A stretch of 64,000 nucleotides of DNA. It comes from JARRKU01 sp963675565 (GTDB taxonomy: Bacteria; Desulfobacterota; Desulfobacteria; Desulfobacterales; Desulfosarcinaceae). The translations under genes were made by a program, and so were the position numbers. The DNA lies in NCBI GenBank assembly GCA_963675565.2, contig CAXXYD010000002.1:930001-994000 (forward strand). Reading direction: 5' to 3'. A model generated the notes under the pieces. That model made no database searches and was not told where the DNA came from. It saw only the letters and a program-made list of their open reading frames with translations. This document shows positions 8,919 through 18,427 of this stretch, piece after piece. The stretch's first letter is position 1, and each line of letters starts with the position of its first letter.

Positions 8919-9932
8919 TTACATGCCCACGCCATCGATGGGGGCATTGCAGTATCGGCAGCGCCCTTGGTCCAGAAGGTTTTGCCGGATGCTGAATACC
9001 CACCGATCGATAACCATGCGCCCGCACTTGTGGCAAAACGTCTTTTCCCCTTCCAGTCCCGGCACATTGCCGGTGTAAACATAGCGCAATCCAGCGGCAA
9101 TGCCGATATCCCGGGCCATCTCCAGGGTTTCGACGGGGGTGGGGCCCCGATCGGTCAAACGGTAGGTCGGATGGAAACGGCTGACGTGCCAGGGTGTCTC
9201 GGGGCCCAGTTCGGCGGCAATAAATTCAGCCATACGCCCCAGTTCCTCAGGGGCGTCATTGAGCCCGGGAATCACCAGGGTGGTCACTTCAAGATGGATC
9301 TCCAATTGCCGCATCCGCCGGAGGGTCGACTTCACCGGCTCCAGCCGCGCGCTGCACCGGCCCTTGTAAAAGTCGTCGCTGAATGCTTTCAAATCCACGT
9401 TGGCGGCATCCAGATAAGGGGCCATCATGTTCAGGGCCGCCTCACTCATATATCCATTGGTCACAAAAACATTTTTTATCTCTTTGCCGTGGGCGATCCG
9501 GGCCGTATCATAGGCGAATTCAAAAAAGACGGTCGGCTCAGTATACGTATAAGCAATACTTTGGCAATCCTGGATTATCGCATCGGCCACCACATCTTCC
9601 GGGGAAACGATCCGCCCGGCAATTGCACCGCCCTGGTCATTGGGCATTTGGGCGATATCCGCATTCTGGCAGAAGCGGCATTTGAAATTACAGCCCACTG
9701 TAGCGACGGAATAGGAACGGCTGCCCGGATAAAAATGAAAAAGGGGTTTTTTTTCTATGGGGTCCACATTGCGGGCGATGAGCCTCCCATAGACCAGGGT
9801 GTTGAGGACCCCCCCCGTATTGCAGCGGACGCCGCAGATTCCCCTGTCGCCATCATGAATCTTGCAGCCGTGAGCGCAAAGATCGCATTGAACACGACCT
9901 TCGTCTAACTTTCGGTACAGGTAGGCTTCCAT
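8919..9932 (-). CDS. amrS: AmmeMemoRadiSam system radical SAM protein
   Basis: A 337-residue radical SAM enzyme. The 4Fe-4S cluster motif CNFKCRFC (CX3CX2C) is near residue 80. It is preceded by a Cys-rich N-terminus (CDLCAHGCKIHDGDRGICGVRCN) and followed by a C-terminal CX2C pair (FCHKCGR ... CRYCNAP) that could bind zinc or a second cluster. This arrangement is the AmrS type of pyruvate-formate-lyase-activating-like proteins. The partner AMMECR1 and Memo genes are not in the window. It runs towards the TRAP receptor, separated by 10 bp, and is therefore convergent with that locus. Confidence 0.88.
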   Translation of the reverse strand: MEAYLYRKLDEGRVQCDLCAHGCKIHDGDRGICGVRCNTGGVLNTLVYGRLIARNVDPIEKKPLFHFYPGSRSYSVATVGCNFKCRFCQNADIAQMPNDQGGAIAGRIVSPEDVVADAIIQDCQSIAYTYTEPTVFFEFAYDTARIAHGKEIKNVFVTNGYMSEAALNMMAPYLDAANVDLKAFSDDFYKGRCSARLEPVKSTLRRMRQLEIHLEVTTLVIPGLNDAPEELGRMAEFIAAELGPETPWHVSRFHPTYRLTDRGPTPVETLEMARDIGIAAGLRYVYTGNVPGLEGEKTFCHKCGRMVIDRWVFSIRQNLLDQGRCRYCNAPIDGVGM

Positions 9933-9995
9933 AAGGCTCCCCGCTTTCCGTTTTCAGACAAACACGCATCGCCAATGCACCGCATCATGTTCCAC

Positions 9996-10733
9996 TCAAT
10001 GCAGTATCGGCGTTTTAGGTCGATACCGCATGGCCAGGGGGCGGGTCCTGAACCGGGGCACCAAAGTGACCACCATGCCGGCAAAAGTCCCGAACGGACA
10101 GCGCTGCACCAGTCCGCATGTCTCGAACGCCCGTGCGAATCTGCCCGATGCCCGCGAAAACTGAAGCACGGTCCGCCACGCCACCGGCACAGGGCCGGCC
10201 ATGTCGCGAACCATCGATTTAAGTTCCCACACTGAAAAAAACCGCGCCCGGTTGTAAATGGTGGCGGAAAAAACACCTTCCACGCGACGCAGGAACCCTT
10301 TAAGGGCATAGCGGTTGAGGAATCCGATAAAAACCTTGTCCTTGGCCACGCGACAAGCCTCTTCAATGGCTTTGGCCGGCGCATCGACAAATTCCAGAGC
10401 CGTGAAAAAGCAGGCGTAGTTAAACGTATTGTCGTCAAAAGGCAGGTCCTCGGCAAAACCGCGGTACAACTCCACCCGATTCTTCAAGTTGGCGGCCGCC
10501 ACGTCCAGCATATACGGCGAGGCATCGATGCCGGTTATATCCAGTTCGGATTGCAGCAATGGTTCAATGCTGGCACCGGTACCGCAACCGATATCGAGAA
10601 TGGAATCCCCTTTGGCGGGACTGAGCATATCGAGCATGAGCTGACTTTCCAGCCCGACGGCACAGCGGTTGCGCTCCTGGATCAGAGATTGCACATATTT
10701 TTGTGTGTCATGGAAGTCAAATACGTGTCCCAT
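9996..10733 (-). CDS. Class I SAM-dependent methyltransferase
   Basis: A 245-residue methyltransferase. Motif I is ILDIGCGTGASIEPLL (about residue 42), followed by ITGIDASPYML and LPFDDNTFNYACFFTALEFVDAP, matching the UbiE/Methyltransf_11 type. The substrate is unknown. It is probably co-transcribed with the radical SAM gene downstream (63 bp gap). Confidence 0.85.
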   Translation of the reverse strand: MGHVFDFHDTQKYVQSLIQERNRCAVGLESQLMLDMLSPAKGDSILDIGCGTGASIEPLLQSELDITGIDASPYMLDVAAANLKNRVELYRGFAEDLPFDDNTFNYACFFTALEFVDAPAKAIEEACRVAKDKVFIGFLNRYALKGFLRRVEGVFSATIYNRARFFSVWELKSMVRDMAGPVPVAWRTVLQFSRASGRFARAFETCGLVQRCPFGTFAGMVVTLVPRFRTRPLAMRYRPKTPILH

Positions 10734-10857
10734 GGTCGCATACCTTGATTGACGCTGAAAGGAAATACACCGGAAGCGGCTGCGGCGTTAAAAACCAATA
10801 TTGACCACCCATCTCCGACTTGTCAAACGATGTTTTTATAGCTATCAACAAGCCATC

Positions 10858-13068
10858 ATGCCCGAATACCCGAATGAACCAATCGATCTCGTTGCCCGTG
10901 TGGAACATGTCACCTTTTACGACGAGTCCAGCGGATTTACCATTGCGCAGGCCCAAACCGGCGCTGGGGACGCAACGGTCACCATCGTCGGCGACCTTAT
11001 GTCGCCTGCTCCGGGAACCGTCCTGAAAATCACCGGCCATTGGACGCAGCACCCCCGTTTCGGTCGTCAGTTTCGGGTTACCCGGGCCCATGCCCAGCCC
11101 CCCACCACGCTGGAAGGAATAGAAAAATACCTGGGTTCGGGCCTGATCAAGGGGGTCGGCCGCGAAATGGCCGCTCGAATCGTGCGCCATTTTGGTGAGG
11201 GTGCCCTTGAGGTGATCGATACGGCCCCCCAAGACCTGCTGGCGGTCGAAGGTATCGGCCCCAAGCGCGTGGCCATGATCCATCAGGCATGGAAAACGCA
11301 TAAGGCGATTCGCGATGTGATGCTTTTTCTGCAAAGCCACGGGGTCAGCACAGCATACGCATATAAAATTTTTCGCCGCTATGGCCAGAAAACCATTGAT
11401 ATTGTCCAGCAGGATCCCTATCGCCTGGCCAGTGATATTTTCGGGATCGGCTTTATAAAAGCCGATGCTGTTGCGCTTAAACTGGGATTTGCAGCCGACT
11501 CTGCCCAGCGGCTCAAGGCGGGAGTGCTATATACCCTTGGGCAGTTGGCCGAAGAGGGCCACCTTTTCTATCCCCGCGGGGAATTAATCGACAAAGCCCG
11601 GTCCATTCTCAAAACGGACCGGCCGGCCATCAGCGCGGCCATTGGAGATCTGGCCGCTGAAAACCGGATTGTCATCGAAAATCCCGATGGCGGCATGGAT
11701 TCGGCCGAACCGGGTGACCAGGCGGTATTTCTGCCCCGCTTCCATCACTACGAAGTTTATATTGCACAAAAATTCCGGCAGCTGCTCTGCGCCCCGGCCG
11801 CCGGCCCGGAGATGACCACCGAACAGGCGGTTGAATGGATTCAAAACCGTCTCAACATTCAGTTGGCCGCTGGCCAGCAACGGGCCGTCATCACCGCGTT
11901 GACCAGCAAAATCCTGGTCATTACCGGCGGCCCGGGCACCGGAAAGACCACCATTGTTCATGCCATCACCCGCATTTACGAACGCACCCGCGCCGCGGTT
12001 TTACTGGCCGCGCCTACGGGCCGAGCAGCCAAACGGCTGGCCGAAGCCACCGGCCGCCCGGCAAAGACCATTCATCGCCTGCTGAAATTCCAGCCCCACC
12101 AGGGGGGATTCGCACACAATGCGAACAATCCCCTGGATGTCGACCTGCTGGTTCTTGACGAGGCATCCATGATCGACGTTGAATTGATGGCCCACCTGCT
12201 CGAAGCATTGCCGTTGGCCGCAGTCCTGATCCTGGTGGGGGACGTCAATCAACTTCCCTCGGTGGGACCGGGCAACCTGCTCAAAGATATTCTGGCTTCG
12301 GGCACTGTGCCCCAGATCACCCTCAAGCAGATCTTCCGGCAGGCCCGCGAAAGCCGGATCGTTATCAATGCCCATCGAATCAACAGGGGGCATCAGCCGC
12401 AAACGACCGCCTCCGGTTCCCAATCCATCAGCGATTTTTATTTCATTCAACAGCAAGAGCCCAAAAAAATTTTAGCCACAATTTTAACATTGGTCAGCGA
12501 ACGCATACCGGCACGGTTCGGTTTCGATCCCCTGGATGATATCCAGGTTCTGACCCCTATGCACCGCGGAATCGTCGGCTCACAGAATCTCAACCGTACG
12601 CTCCAGGCGGCCCTTAATCCCCAGGATGCCGTAATTACAAGGGCAGAGCAACGGTATGGGCGCAATGACAAAGTCATGCAAATCCGCAACAACTATGACA
12701 AGAATGTTTTCAACGGCGATATCGGCCGTATCGTACACATCGATGCACCCGGAAAAACCGTGCTCATACAGTTCGACGGACGACCGGTCACTTACGAATT
12801 TGACGAAATGAATGAATTGGTCCTGGCCTATGCCGTCTCCGTGCATAAATCCCAGGGATCGGAGTACCCGGCGGTGGTCATCCCCATCACCATCCAGCAC
12901 TACATGCTCCTGCAGCGCAACCTGATCTACACCGCCGTTACCCGGGCCAAACAACTGGTGGTGCTGGTGGGTACAAAACAGGCTCTGGCCATAGCCATCC
13001 GAAACGATACCCCCCTGAAAAGGTATACCCGACTGGCAGACCGGCTGGGGCGACAGCAGGGGGCCTGA
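10858..13068 (+). CDS. recD2: RecD2-type SF1B DNA helicase
   Basis: A 736-residue ATP-dependent 5'-3' DNA helicase. The N-terminal OB-like and helix-hairpin-helix regions (GLIKGVGREMAARIV, VEGIGPKRVAMI) are typical of the long RecD2 form that works without RecBC. The helicase motifs are Walker A GGPGTGKTT (about residue 357), LLVLDEASMID, GDVNQLPSVGPG, and near the end SVHKSQGSEYPAVVIP and YTAVTRAKQLVVLVG. ATG 10858 begins MPEYPNEP; the open frame continues upstream to a TTG at 10801. It acts in DNA repair or the processing of stalled forks. purB follows almost at once. Confidence 0.92.
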   Translation: MPEYPNEPIDLVARVEHVTFYDESSGFTIAQAQTGAGDATVTIVGDLMSPAPGTVLKITGHWTQHPRFGRQFRVTRAHAQPPTTLEGIEKYLGSGLIKGVGREMAARIVRHFGEGALEVIDTAPQDLLAVEGIGPKRVAMIHQAWKTHKAIRDVMLFLQSHGVSTAYAYKIFRRYGQKTIDIVQQDPYRLASDIFGIGFIKADAVALKLGFAADSAQRLKAGVLYTLGQLAEEGHLFYPRGELIDKARSILKTDRPAISAAIGDLAAENRIVIENPDGGMDSAEPGDQAVFLPRFHHYEVYIAQKFRQLLCAPAAGPEMTTEQAVEWIQNRLNIQLAAGQQRAVITALTSKILVITGGPGTGKTTIVHAITRIYERTRAAVLLAAPTGRAAKRLAEATGRPAKTIHRLLKFQPHQGGFAHNANNPLDVDLLVLDEASMIDVELMAHLLEALPLAAVLILVGDVNQLPSVGPGNLLKDILASGTVPQITLKQIFRQARESRIVINAHRINRGHQPQTTASGSQSISDFYFIQQQEPKKILATILTLVSERIPARFGFDPLDDIQVLTPMHRGIVGSQNLNRTLQAALNPQDAVITRAEQRYGRNDKVMQIRNNYDKNVFNGDIGRIVHIDAPGKTVLIQFDGRPVTYEFDEMNELVLAYAVSVHKSQGSEYPAVVIPITIQHYMLLQRNLIYTAVTRAKQLVVLVGTKQALAIAIRNDTPLKRYTRLADRLGRQQGA

Positions 13069-13160
13069 TGACTGCGTATCTTGACACATCCCCGAATCGC
13101 GGCCTATATTCTGCTGGTTTCCGGCAACCCTCCCCAAATAACACCGATGAAAGGCAGACC

Positions 13161-14513
13161 ATGAATTTAAGCCCTTTAGAAGCTGTTTCCCCCGTGGATG
13201 GGCGCTATCGCGGGACCACCGCTCCACTGTCCGGCTATTTCAGTGAAGGAGCGTTAATCAAATATCGGATACGTGTGGAAATCGAATATTTCATCGCCCT
13301 GTGCCGTATCCCCCTTCCCCAACTCGAAGGGTTCGATGACGCCAACTTTGATGCCCTTCGCACGATCTATCGCAAATTTACGTTGGACGATGCCCTGCGG
13401 GTGAAAAACATCGAAAAAACGACCAACCACGACGTCAAGGCCGTCGAGTACTTCATAAAAGAAAAATTTGACGGCTTGGGTCTGAATGCCTTCAAAGAGT
13501 TCATCCATTTCGGACTCACCTCTCAGGACATCAACAACACCGCCATGCCCCTGGCGCTCAAGGAAGCCTGGTTTGAGGTTATGAAACCGGCTTTTTCCCG
13601 TGTGATCGACGCATTGACAGACAGGGCCCGGCAGTGGAAAACCGTTCCCATGCTGGCCCGCACCCATGGCCAGCCGGCATCCCCAACACGCGTGGGCAAA
13701 GAACTCTATGTCTTTGTGGAGCGCCTCAACCGCCAGCTCGAATTGTTGGCCGGTGTTGCCTTTGCCGCCAAATTCGGCGGCGCCACCGGCAACTTCAACG
13801 CCCACCAGGTGGCCTATTCGCAGATTGATTGGATTGCCTTCGGAAATCATCTGGTCAATGACATCCTGGGACTGTACCGCTCCCGTGTGACCACCCAGAT
13901 CGAACCTTATGACCACCTGGCGGCATTCTGTGACAATCTCAGGCGCATCAACACCATACTCGTCGATTTGAGCCGCGATATCTGGGCTTATATCTCCATG
14001 GACTATTTCAAACAGCAGATTAAAGCCGACGAGGTCGGGTCTTCGGCCATGCCCCACAAAGTCAATCCCATCGATTTTGAAAATGCCGAAGGCAATCTGG
14101 GGATGGCCAACGCCCTTTTCGGTCACCTGGCCGAGAAACTGCCCATCTCCCGGCTGCAGCGCGACCTGACCGATTCAACAGTCACCCGCAACCTGGGTGT
14201 TCCTCTGGCCCACACCCTGATCGCCTGTAAATCCCTTTTGCGCGGCCTGGACAAATTACTGCTGAACGAAAGCCGCATCGCCAGGGACCTGGATGAAAAC
14301 TGGGCCGTGGTGGCAGAAGCCTTACAGACCATTTTGCGGCGGGAAGGCTACCCCAGGCCCTTCGAGGCCCTCAAGCAGCTGACACGCATTCATGGCGCTA
14401 TCGACGCCCAGGCCATTGCCGCATTCATCGCCGGCCTGGACGTCTCCGATGCCATCAAAGCCGAACTTTCGGCGGTAACGCCTCAAAATTATACGGGTAT
14501 TGTGGACTATTAG
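13161..14513 (+). CDS. purB: Adenylosuccinate lyase
   Basis: A 450-residue fumarase/aspartase-superfamily lyase. It cleaves SAICAR and adenylosuccinate, releasing fumarate, in purine synthesis. It shows the E. coli-type N-terminus (LSPLEAVSPVDGRYRG), the catalytic-loop signature SSAMPHKVNPIDFENAEGN, and the His segments TNHDVKAVEYF and ARTHGQPASPT. The start at 13161 matches the conserved N-terminus; the frame is open back to 13068, where it overlaps the recD2 stop. The length is normal. Confidence 0.95.
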   Translation: MNLSPLEAVSPVDGRYRGTTAPLSGYFSEGALIKYRIRVEIEYFIALCRIPLPQLEGFDDANFDALRTIYRKFTLDDALRVKNIEKTTNHDVKAVEYFIKEKFDGLGLNAFKEFIHFGLTSQDINNTAMPLALKEAWFEVMKPAFSRVIDALTDRARQWKTVPMLARTHGQPASPTRVGKELYVFVERLNRQLELLAGVAFAAKFGGATGNFNAHQVAYSQIDWIAFGNHLVNDILGLYRSRVTTQIEPYDHLAAFCDNLRRINTILVDLSRDIWAYISMDYFKQQIKADEVGSSAMPHKVNPIDFENAEGNLGMANALFGHLAEKLPISRLQRDLTDSTVTRNLGVPLAHTLIACKSLLRGLDKLLLNESRIARDLDENWAVVAEALQTILRREGYPRPFEALKQLTRIHGAIDAQAIAAFIAGLDVSDAIKAELSAVTPQNYTGIVDY

Positions 14514-14565
14514 CAAAACAGGCCGCGGCAAGACCCCCGCCTTCGGCATTGGAACATTTTCCCGC

Positions 14566-15063
14566 TCATTGCGCTTCTGGACCAAGTCGCCGCACCACAG
14601 GCGTTCGTCCATTTCCACGAACCCAAAGCCATTGCGCCCCGAGGACCTGTTCAACGACGTTGTGACGGGGCATGCAGGCAAAATGAAAAAGATGGGAAGC
14701 GCACCGGCAGTCTGAGCAGCCGAAACCTCTAATCGGTTTTGCGGACAGTGGCCTTTTGCCGAGCGCAGCCGCCCATTGATGCTCCAAAGACAGCCGGCCG
14801 GCGGCCATCCAGATGAATTCCACACGGGCGTAATCCAGCAGATAGTCGATGTGCCAATGTTTTTTTTTGGACTGGCCCAGATGCCGGTTCAACCGGGCGG
14901 ACAGCCCGCCAGGGCCGAAAGCGCTGCCAACGTAAGCGTAAGCACCAGGATGAAAATCAAGGCACGCCATCTTGCCGACCTGGATTCTTTTCTCATGTTG
15001 CATCGATACGGCCAGCACATAGGTGCCGGGTACCATGGGCAATGGGTAAACTGTAGCCGTCAT
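14566..15063 (-). CDS. GIY-YIG family protein (DUF123/Uri-like)
   Basis: A 165-residue protein of the DUF123 branch of the GIY-YIG superfamily. The diagnostic pair is GTYVLAVSM and PGAYAYVGSAFGPGGLSARLNRHL, followed by HWHIDYLL and a Cys-rich FGCSDCRCASHLF end. Family members are thought to be nucleases but few have been studied. ATG 15063 begins MTATVYPLP; an earlier in-frame start at 15126 exists. It is convergent with purB. Confidence 0.82.
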   Translation of the reverse strand: MTATVYPLPMVPGTYVLAVSMQHEKRIQVGKMACLDFHPGAYAYVGSAFGPGGLSARLNRHLGQSKKKHWHIDYLLDYARVEFIWMAAGRLSLEHQWAAALGKRPLSAKPIRGFGCSDCRCASHLFHFACMPRHNVVEQVLGAQWLWVRGNGRTPVVRRLGPEAQ

Positions 15064-15279
15064 GGCCCGAATATAGCCAATGTGGCCTCTATAGGCAAAT
15101 ACCCCCGCAATTTGCAGTGATACCATTGATAGACAGAAGGTGCCCCAAGACCCGTTCCGCCCTGAAATCGCCGTCGAAACCCCAGTTAGGCCTCAAGTTT
15201 GGCCATGCAGGGACGATCATATGACTATTGCAAAGAGCAAATGACCAGGGCGGCACCTCCCCTGGGACAGGAGAAAATC

Positions 15280-15783
15280 ATGGGATCCAGAGCACTTCAA
15301 AGAAGCAACGCATTAAAAAATCAGGCCATTTCCATCGAACGGCTTTTCGATGCGGCCTTTCACGCGCCCTTTGTCGTTTACCAGCGCGAAAGCCTTTACG
15401 GCTGGCGGCCATTGCACAATGAAAGCCCCCTTCGGAAAAAATTTCGGGAAACTCCACCACGCCGGCATCGCTCATTTTCACCCGATCCGCCTCCGGGCAT
15501 TCAAGTTCACGAAACGGCTGAGCGTTTCATCATTGAAGTTGAGTTGCCGCAAATCAAAGCGGACAGCCTCTATATCGAAATCTCAGGAGATCTTCTCATT
15601 ATCCGCGGTGAGCGGAAAATGAAAGATCAGCCCGACCCTTCGAACCAGAAGAAAATCCGTGGCGGCCCCATGGTCCGTCGCTATATCCAGCTGCCGGTCA
15701 TAACACGTCCGGGAGAAGTCCACGCGCGTTTGGAGGGCAATACGGTGAGGGTCAAAATACAAAAGCGGCCCAAGGCCGCTTAG
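15280..15783 (+). CDS. Hsp20/alpha-crystallin small heat-shock protein
   Basis: A 167-residue protein whose second half is an alpha-crystallin domain: PPPGIQVHETAERFIIEVELPQIK, ISGDLLIIRGERK, and the closing strand LEGNTVRVKIQKRP. It would act as an ATP-independent chaperone that holds unfolded proteins. The N-terminal 75 residues are basic and low in similarity, as is usual for the family. ATG 15280 has 'caggag' upstream; other in-frame starts lie at 15199 and 15241. Confidence 0.88.
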   Translation: MGSRALQRSNALKNQAISIERLFDAAFHAPFVVYQRESLYGWRPLHNESPLRKKFRETPPRRHRSFSPDPPPGIQVHETAERFIIEVELPQIKADSLYIEISGDLLIIRGERKMKDQPDPSNQKKIRGGPMVRRYIQLPVITRPGEVHARLEGNTVRVKIQKRPKAA

Positions 15784-15809
15784 CGTCCGACAGGGAAGAT
15801 TTCCGATCA

Positions 15810-16625
15810 ATGCGAAAAATCAATTTATCCGTGATATTTATCAGCCTCATGGCCGGCCTTATGGCCTGGCCGGCATTTGGGGATGAAATTGTATTGAATA
15901 CGGGAGAACGCTTCATTTCGGACAGGATTTGGGACGAAGGCCAAAAAATCCGGTTCAATATGCACGGATTGCTCGTCAGCGTCGACAAAAACGATGTCAT
16001 GGCCGTTATCCGCAGCAATGGCCAAAACGGCCTCGCGGCGCCGCCCCTGACCGATACGGAGCCCAGTGCCCCGGACACCCATTCCGCGCCAACGCCGCCT
16101 GCAATGCCAACAGAGCACCCGGAGCCATCCGATATAACCCGGCAGCCCGAGCAGCCGCCCCCAGTGGCCGAAACAACGCCTCCGAATCCAACCTCATCCA
16201 GCCCTAAAGTGACCGGGATTGGCCTCGACGGCATCTGGTGGCAAATGAAACCCTCGCAAATACCCGGTATTGTGAAAGGCCAAACCGATCCGGCCTACGG
16301 CGGGATTGACCAGTATTGGCGTCCCGACAGCAGACTGAAACTGGGTGATGTCTTGCTGGATGGTCTGGTGTTCGGTTTCTGGCGGAACCGGCTCTATACC
16401 ATCATGATCTGGGTGGACGGCCGACCGGCATATGATCGATTGCACCAGGCGGTCGTCCATCGCTACGGCACCGGCAAAAAAAGCGCCAAAGAAAAGGACC
16501 GGTATATCTGGCTTGAAAAGACCACCGACCGGATGCTGGAATTCGACGACAAGTCCAATACCGGAATCTTCTGGATGCGATCCAGGGAACTCGACGCAAA
16601 CGTCAAGCAGCGTTACCCGCAATAG
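15810..16625 (+). CDS. Exported protein of unknown function, proline-rich linker
   Basis: A 271-residue protein with a signal peptide (MRKINLSVIFISLMAGLMAWPAFG). A short N-terminal domain (EIVLNTGERFISDRIWDEGQKIRFNMHG) is followed by a Pro/Thr-rich linker (residues ~75-130) and a C-terminal domain of about 130 residues. The N-terminal part looks like the small beta modules that read 'I.L.NG....G.....G..I.......' in many exported proteins. No enzyme motif was found. It starts 26 bp after the Hsp20 gene. Confidence 0.7.
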   Translation: MRKINLSVIFISLMAGLMAWPAFGDEIVLNTGERFISDRIWDEGQKIRFNMHGLLVSVDKNDVMAVIRSNGQNGLAAPPLTDTEPSAPDTHSAPTPPAMPTEHPEPSDITRQPEQPPPVAETTPPNPTSSSPKVTGIGLDGIWWQMKPSQIPGIVKGQTDPAYGGIDQYWRPDSRLKLGDVLLDGLVFGFWRNRLYTIMIWVDGRPAYDRLHQAVVHRYGTGKKSAKEKDRYIWLEKTTDRMLEFDDKSNTGIFWMRSRELDANVKQRYPQ

Positions 16626-16928
16626 GTGCCATTAAAAATATCAAAGCTCAAAAGCCAAAAGCGGCCGGGGACTGATCTTCTGCCCCGGACTCTGTAACGA
16701 GTGTGGCCAGGGGCTGAGTGCTGCTCCAGGTACCGTGTGACCGTATTGCGTGGTACATTTTTACATTCCCATCGACACCCGCACTTCAGGACAACACACC
16801 TCGCAGCAGGCAAGTGGTGATGCGCCATTATTTCATCACCGGGGTTAAACTATCCGGCACCCTGGTCGATATTAATAATGATACGGAAAATGTATGTTGA
16901 ATTGTGAAAACACCATAGGGAGTCAACC
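16626..16928. other. Intergenic region with repeat-like fragment
   Basis: No gene is seen. Near 16669-16690 the words 'actgatcttctgcccc' match part of the interspersed repeat found at 18.1-18.4 kb, here inside a small hairpin with CCGGGG and CCCCGG arms. Confidence 0.4.
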
Positions 16929-18065
16929 ATGCGCATCAACCACACTGCCCATCGCCCTACAGTACCGTCCACCCTCAACACGCTGAAAAATCACGCCCTG
17001 AAATACTGCCTGCTGGCATTGTTGTGCACCCTCTGCATCCCGGTTATGGGGCTGCACGCCGAAAAGCTGCGCCTGCGGACCTATATGGTCCGGGACCGGC
17101 AGATGGGCGACATCCCCGCCTTCCGGCTGGTGGGACCGGCCGACGGGAAGCTCCGCGGCGGGCTTACCTGGAACGCCAATCTCGCCAACCTGGTGACCGC
17201 CGACGTCGCCATACTGGCACCTGAGGGTTCGGCGGGCTTTTTCGTCCATCCGTCCCCCATGTATATCAGTGGCCAGATCCAGTACCAATGGGCCCAGGGA
17301 CAACCCTACCTGGGCATGATCGTGGTGCCCATGCCCGACAGCCCGACGGCCTTTCTGCAGCAATTCGTTCTGCCCCAGCGACGGCCCGACGCCCGGAACC
17401 TGCGTCTTGTCGACCAGCAGGACATGCCCGATTGGGCCGCTGAAATCGCCGTCATCAACACCCAGTCCGGCGGCACGACCCAGGGCTTCGGCACCCGGTC
17501 GCGGTTCGCCTATACCGAAAACGGCCGGTGCTGGGAAGAAGACTTCTACTGCGTGGTGGTGGTCTTCCGCTCCGGCATCAGTCCCCAGAACGCCATCTGG
17601 CTGGCCGACCGCAACCTATCTGTCCGCGCCCCTGCCGGCCGGCTCGACGCCCTCAAGCCCATGGCCTCGGCCTTCGTCAGCTCCTTCAAGGTTGAACGCC
17701 AATGGTACGGCCGCTTCACCCAGATCCAGCGGCAATGGATCGCCGCCCAGAACCAGGGCATCGCCAACGCCGGCGCCCTGAGCCGCGCAGTCAGCCAGGC
17801 CAACGACCATTTCGACCGCACCCTGAACGCCGCCTGGGAATCCCGGCAGAAAGCCGAGGACCGCGCCAGCCGCGAGTTCAGCGAATACATCCGCGGTTCG
17901 GAAAACTACCACGACCCGGTCAACGACACCCAGGTGGAACTCCCCGGTGGCTACGACCATGCCTGGACCAATGTTTCGGGCGAATACCTCCTCTCCAACG
18001 ACGCCGGTTTCGATCCCAACCGGCACTCCAATGTGGATTGGGTGGCTATCGAGGCGGCTCAATAA
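16929..18065 (+). CDS. Exported protein of unknown function
   Basis: A 378-residue protein with a long basic N-terminus and a hydrophobic segment (YCLLALLCTLCIPVMGL), so exported or anchored. It contains SPMYISGQIQYQWAQGQPYLGMIVVPMP and a C-terminal region rich in Gln, Arg and Trp that looks helical (QRQWIAAQNQGIANAGALSRAVSQANDHF). No recognised family or catalytic motif. It reads from a start preceded by 'atagggagtc'. It is followed by two tandem copies of the interspersed repeat. Confidence 0.7.
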   Translation: MRINHTAHRPTVPSTLNTLKNHALKYCLLALLCTLCIPVMGLHAEKLRLRTYMVRDRQMGDIPAFRLVGPADGKLRGGLTWNANLANLVTADVAILAPEGSAGFFVHPSPMYISGQIQYQWAQGQPYLGMIVVPMPDSPTAFLQQFVLPQRRPDARNLRLVDQQDMPDWAAEIAVINTQSGGTTQGFGTRSRFAYTENGRCWEEDFYCVVVVFRSGISPQNAIWLADRNLSVRAPAGRLDALKPMASAFVSSFKVERQWYGRFTQIQRQWIAAQNQGIANAGALSRAVSQANDHFDRTLNAAWESRQKAEDRASREFSEYIRGSENYHDPVNDTQVELPGGYDHAWTNVSGEYLLSNDAGFDPNRHSNVDWVAIEAAQ

Positions 18066-18077
18066 CGAATGCAGCCT

Positions 18078-18240
18078 GCCCCTGCAAGGGGGCAGAGCTG
18101 TCTGGACCAAGTGATCTATAGTTTCCAGTGAGCTAAAGTGATCTACAGTTGCGGTTCGCGCTGCGCGCGGGCCTGATCTTATATCATGGCAGAATTCCTC
18201 AACTCGTCACTCACAACTCGCAACTAACAACTGATCTTCT
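18078..18240. repeat. Interspersed intergenic repeat, copy B1 of a tandem pair
   Basis: A 163-bp unit starting 'gcccctgcaagggggcag', a self-complementary GC stem. It then contains 'aagtgatctatagtttccag', the palindromic CGCGCTGCGCGCG and an 'aactcg' word run. Copy B2 follows directly with the same order and only scattered differences. Confidence 0.85.
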
Positions 18241-18401
18241 GCCCCTGCAAGGGGGCAGAGCTGTCCGGACCAAGTGATCTATAGTTTCCAGTGAGCTAAA
18301 GTGATCTACAATTGCGGTTCGCGCTGCGCGCGGGCCTGATCTTATCAATGGCAGAATTCCTCAACTCGTAACTCGAAACTCGCAACTGACAATTGGTCTT
18401 C
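18241..18401. repeat. Interspersed intergenic repeat, copy B2 of a tandem pair
   Basis: A near-identical tandem duplicate of 18078-18240. The pair fills the gap between the two convergent genes at 16929 and 18428, where each unit could form strong hairpins. Confidence 0.85.
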
Positions 18402-18427
18402 AGCCCCTTTCCCCGGCCGCCCGCTGG

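Noticed and set aside
18100..18401. CRISPR array
   Set aside because: The tandem copies are 160 bp long and only two in number; there are no spacers or cas genes.
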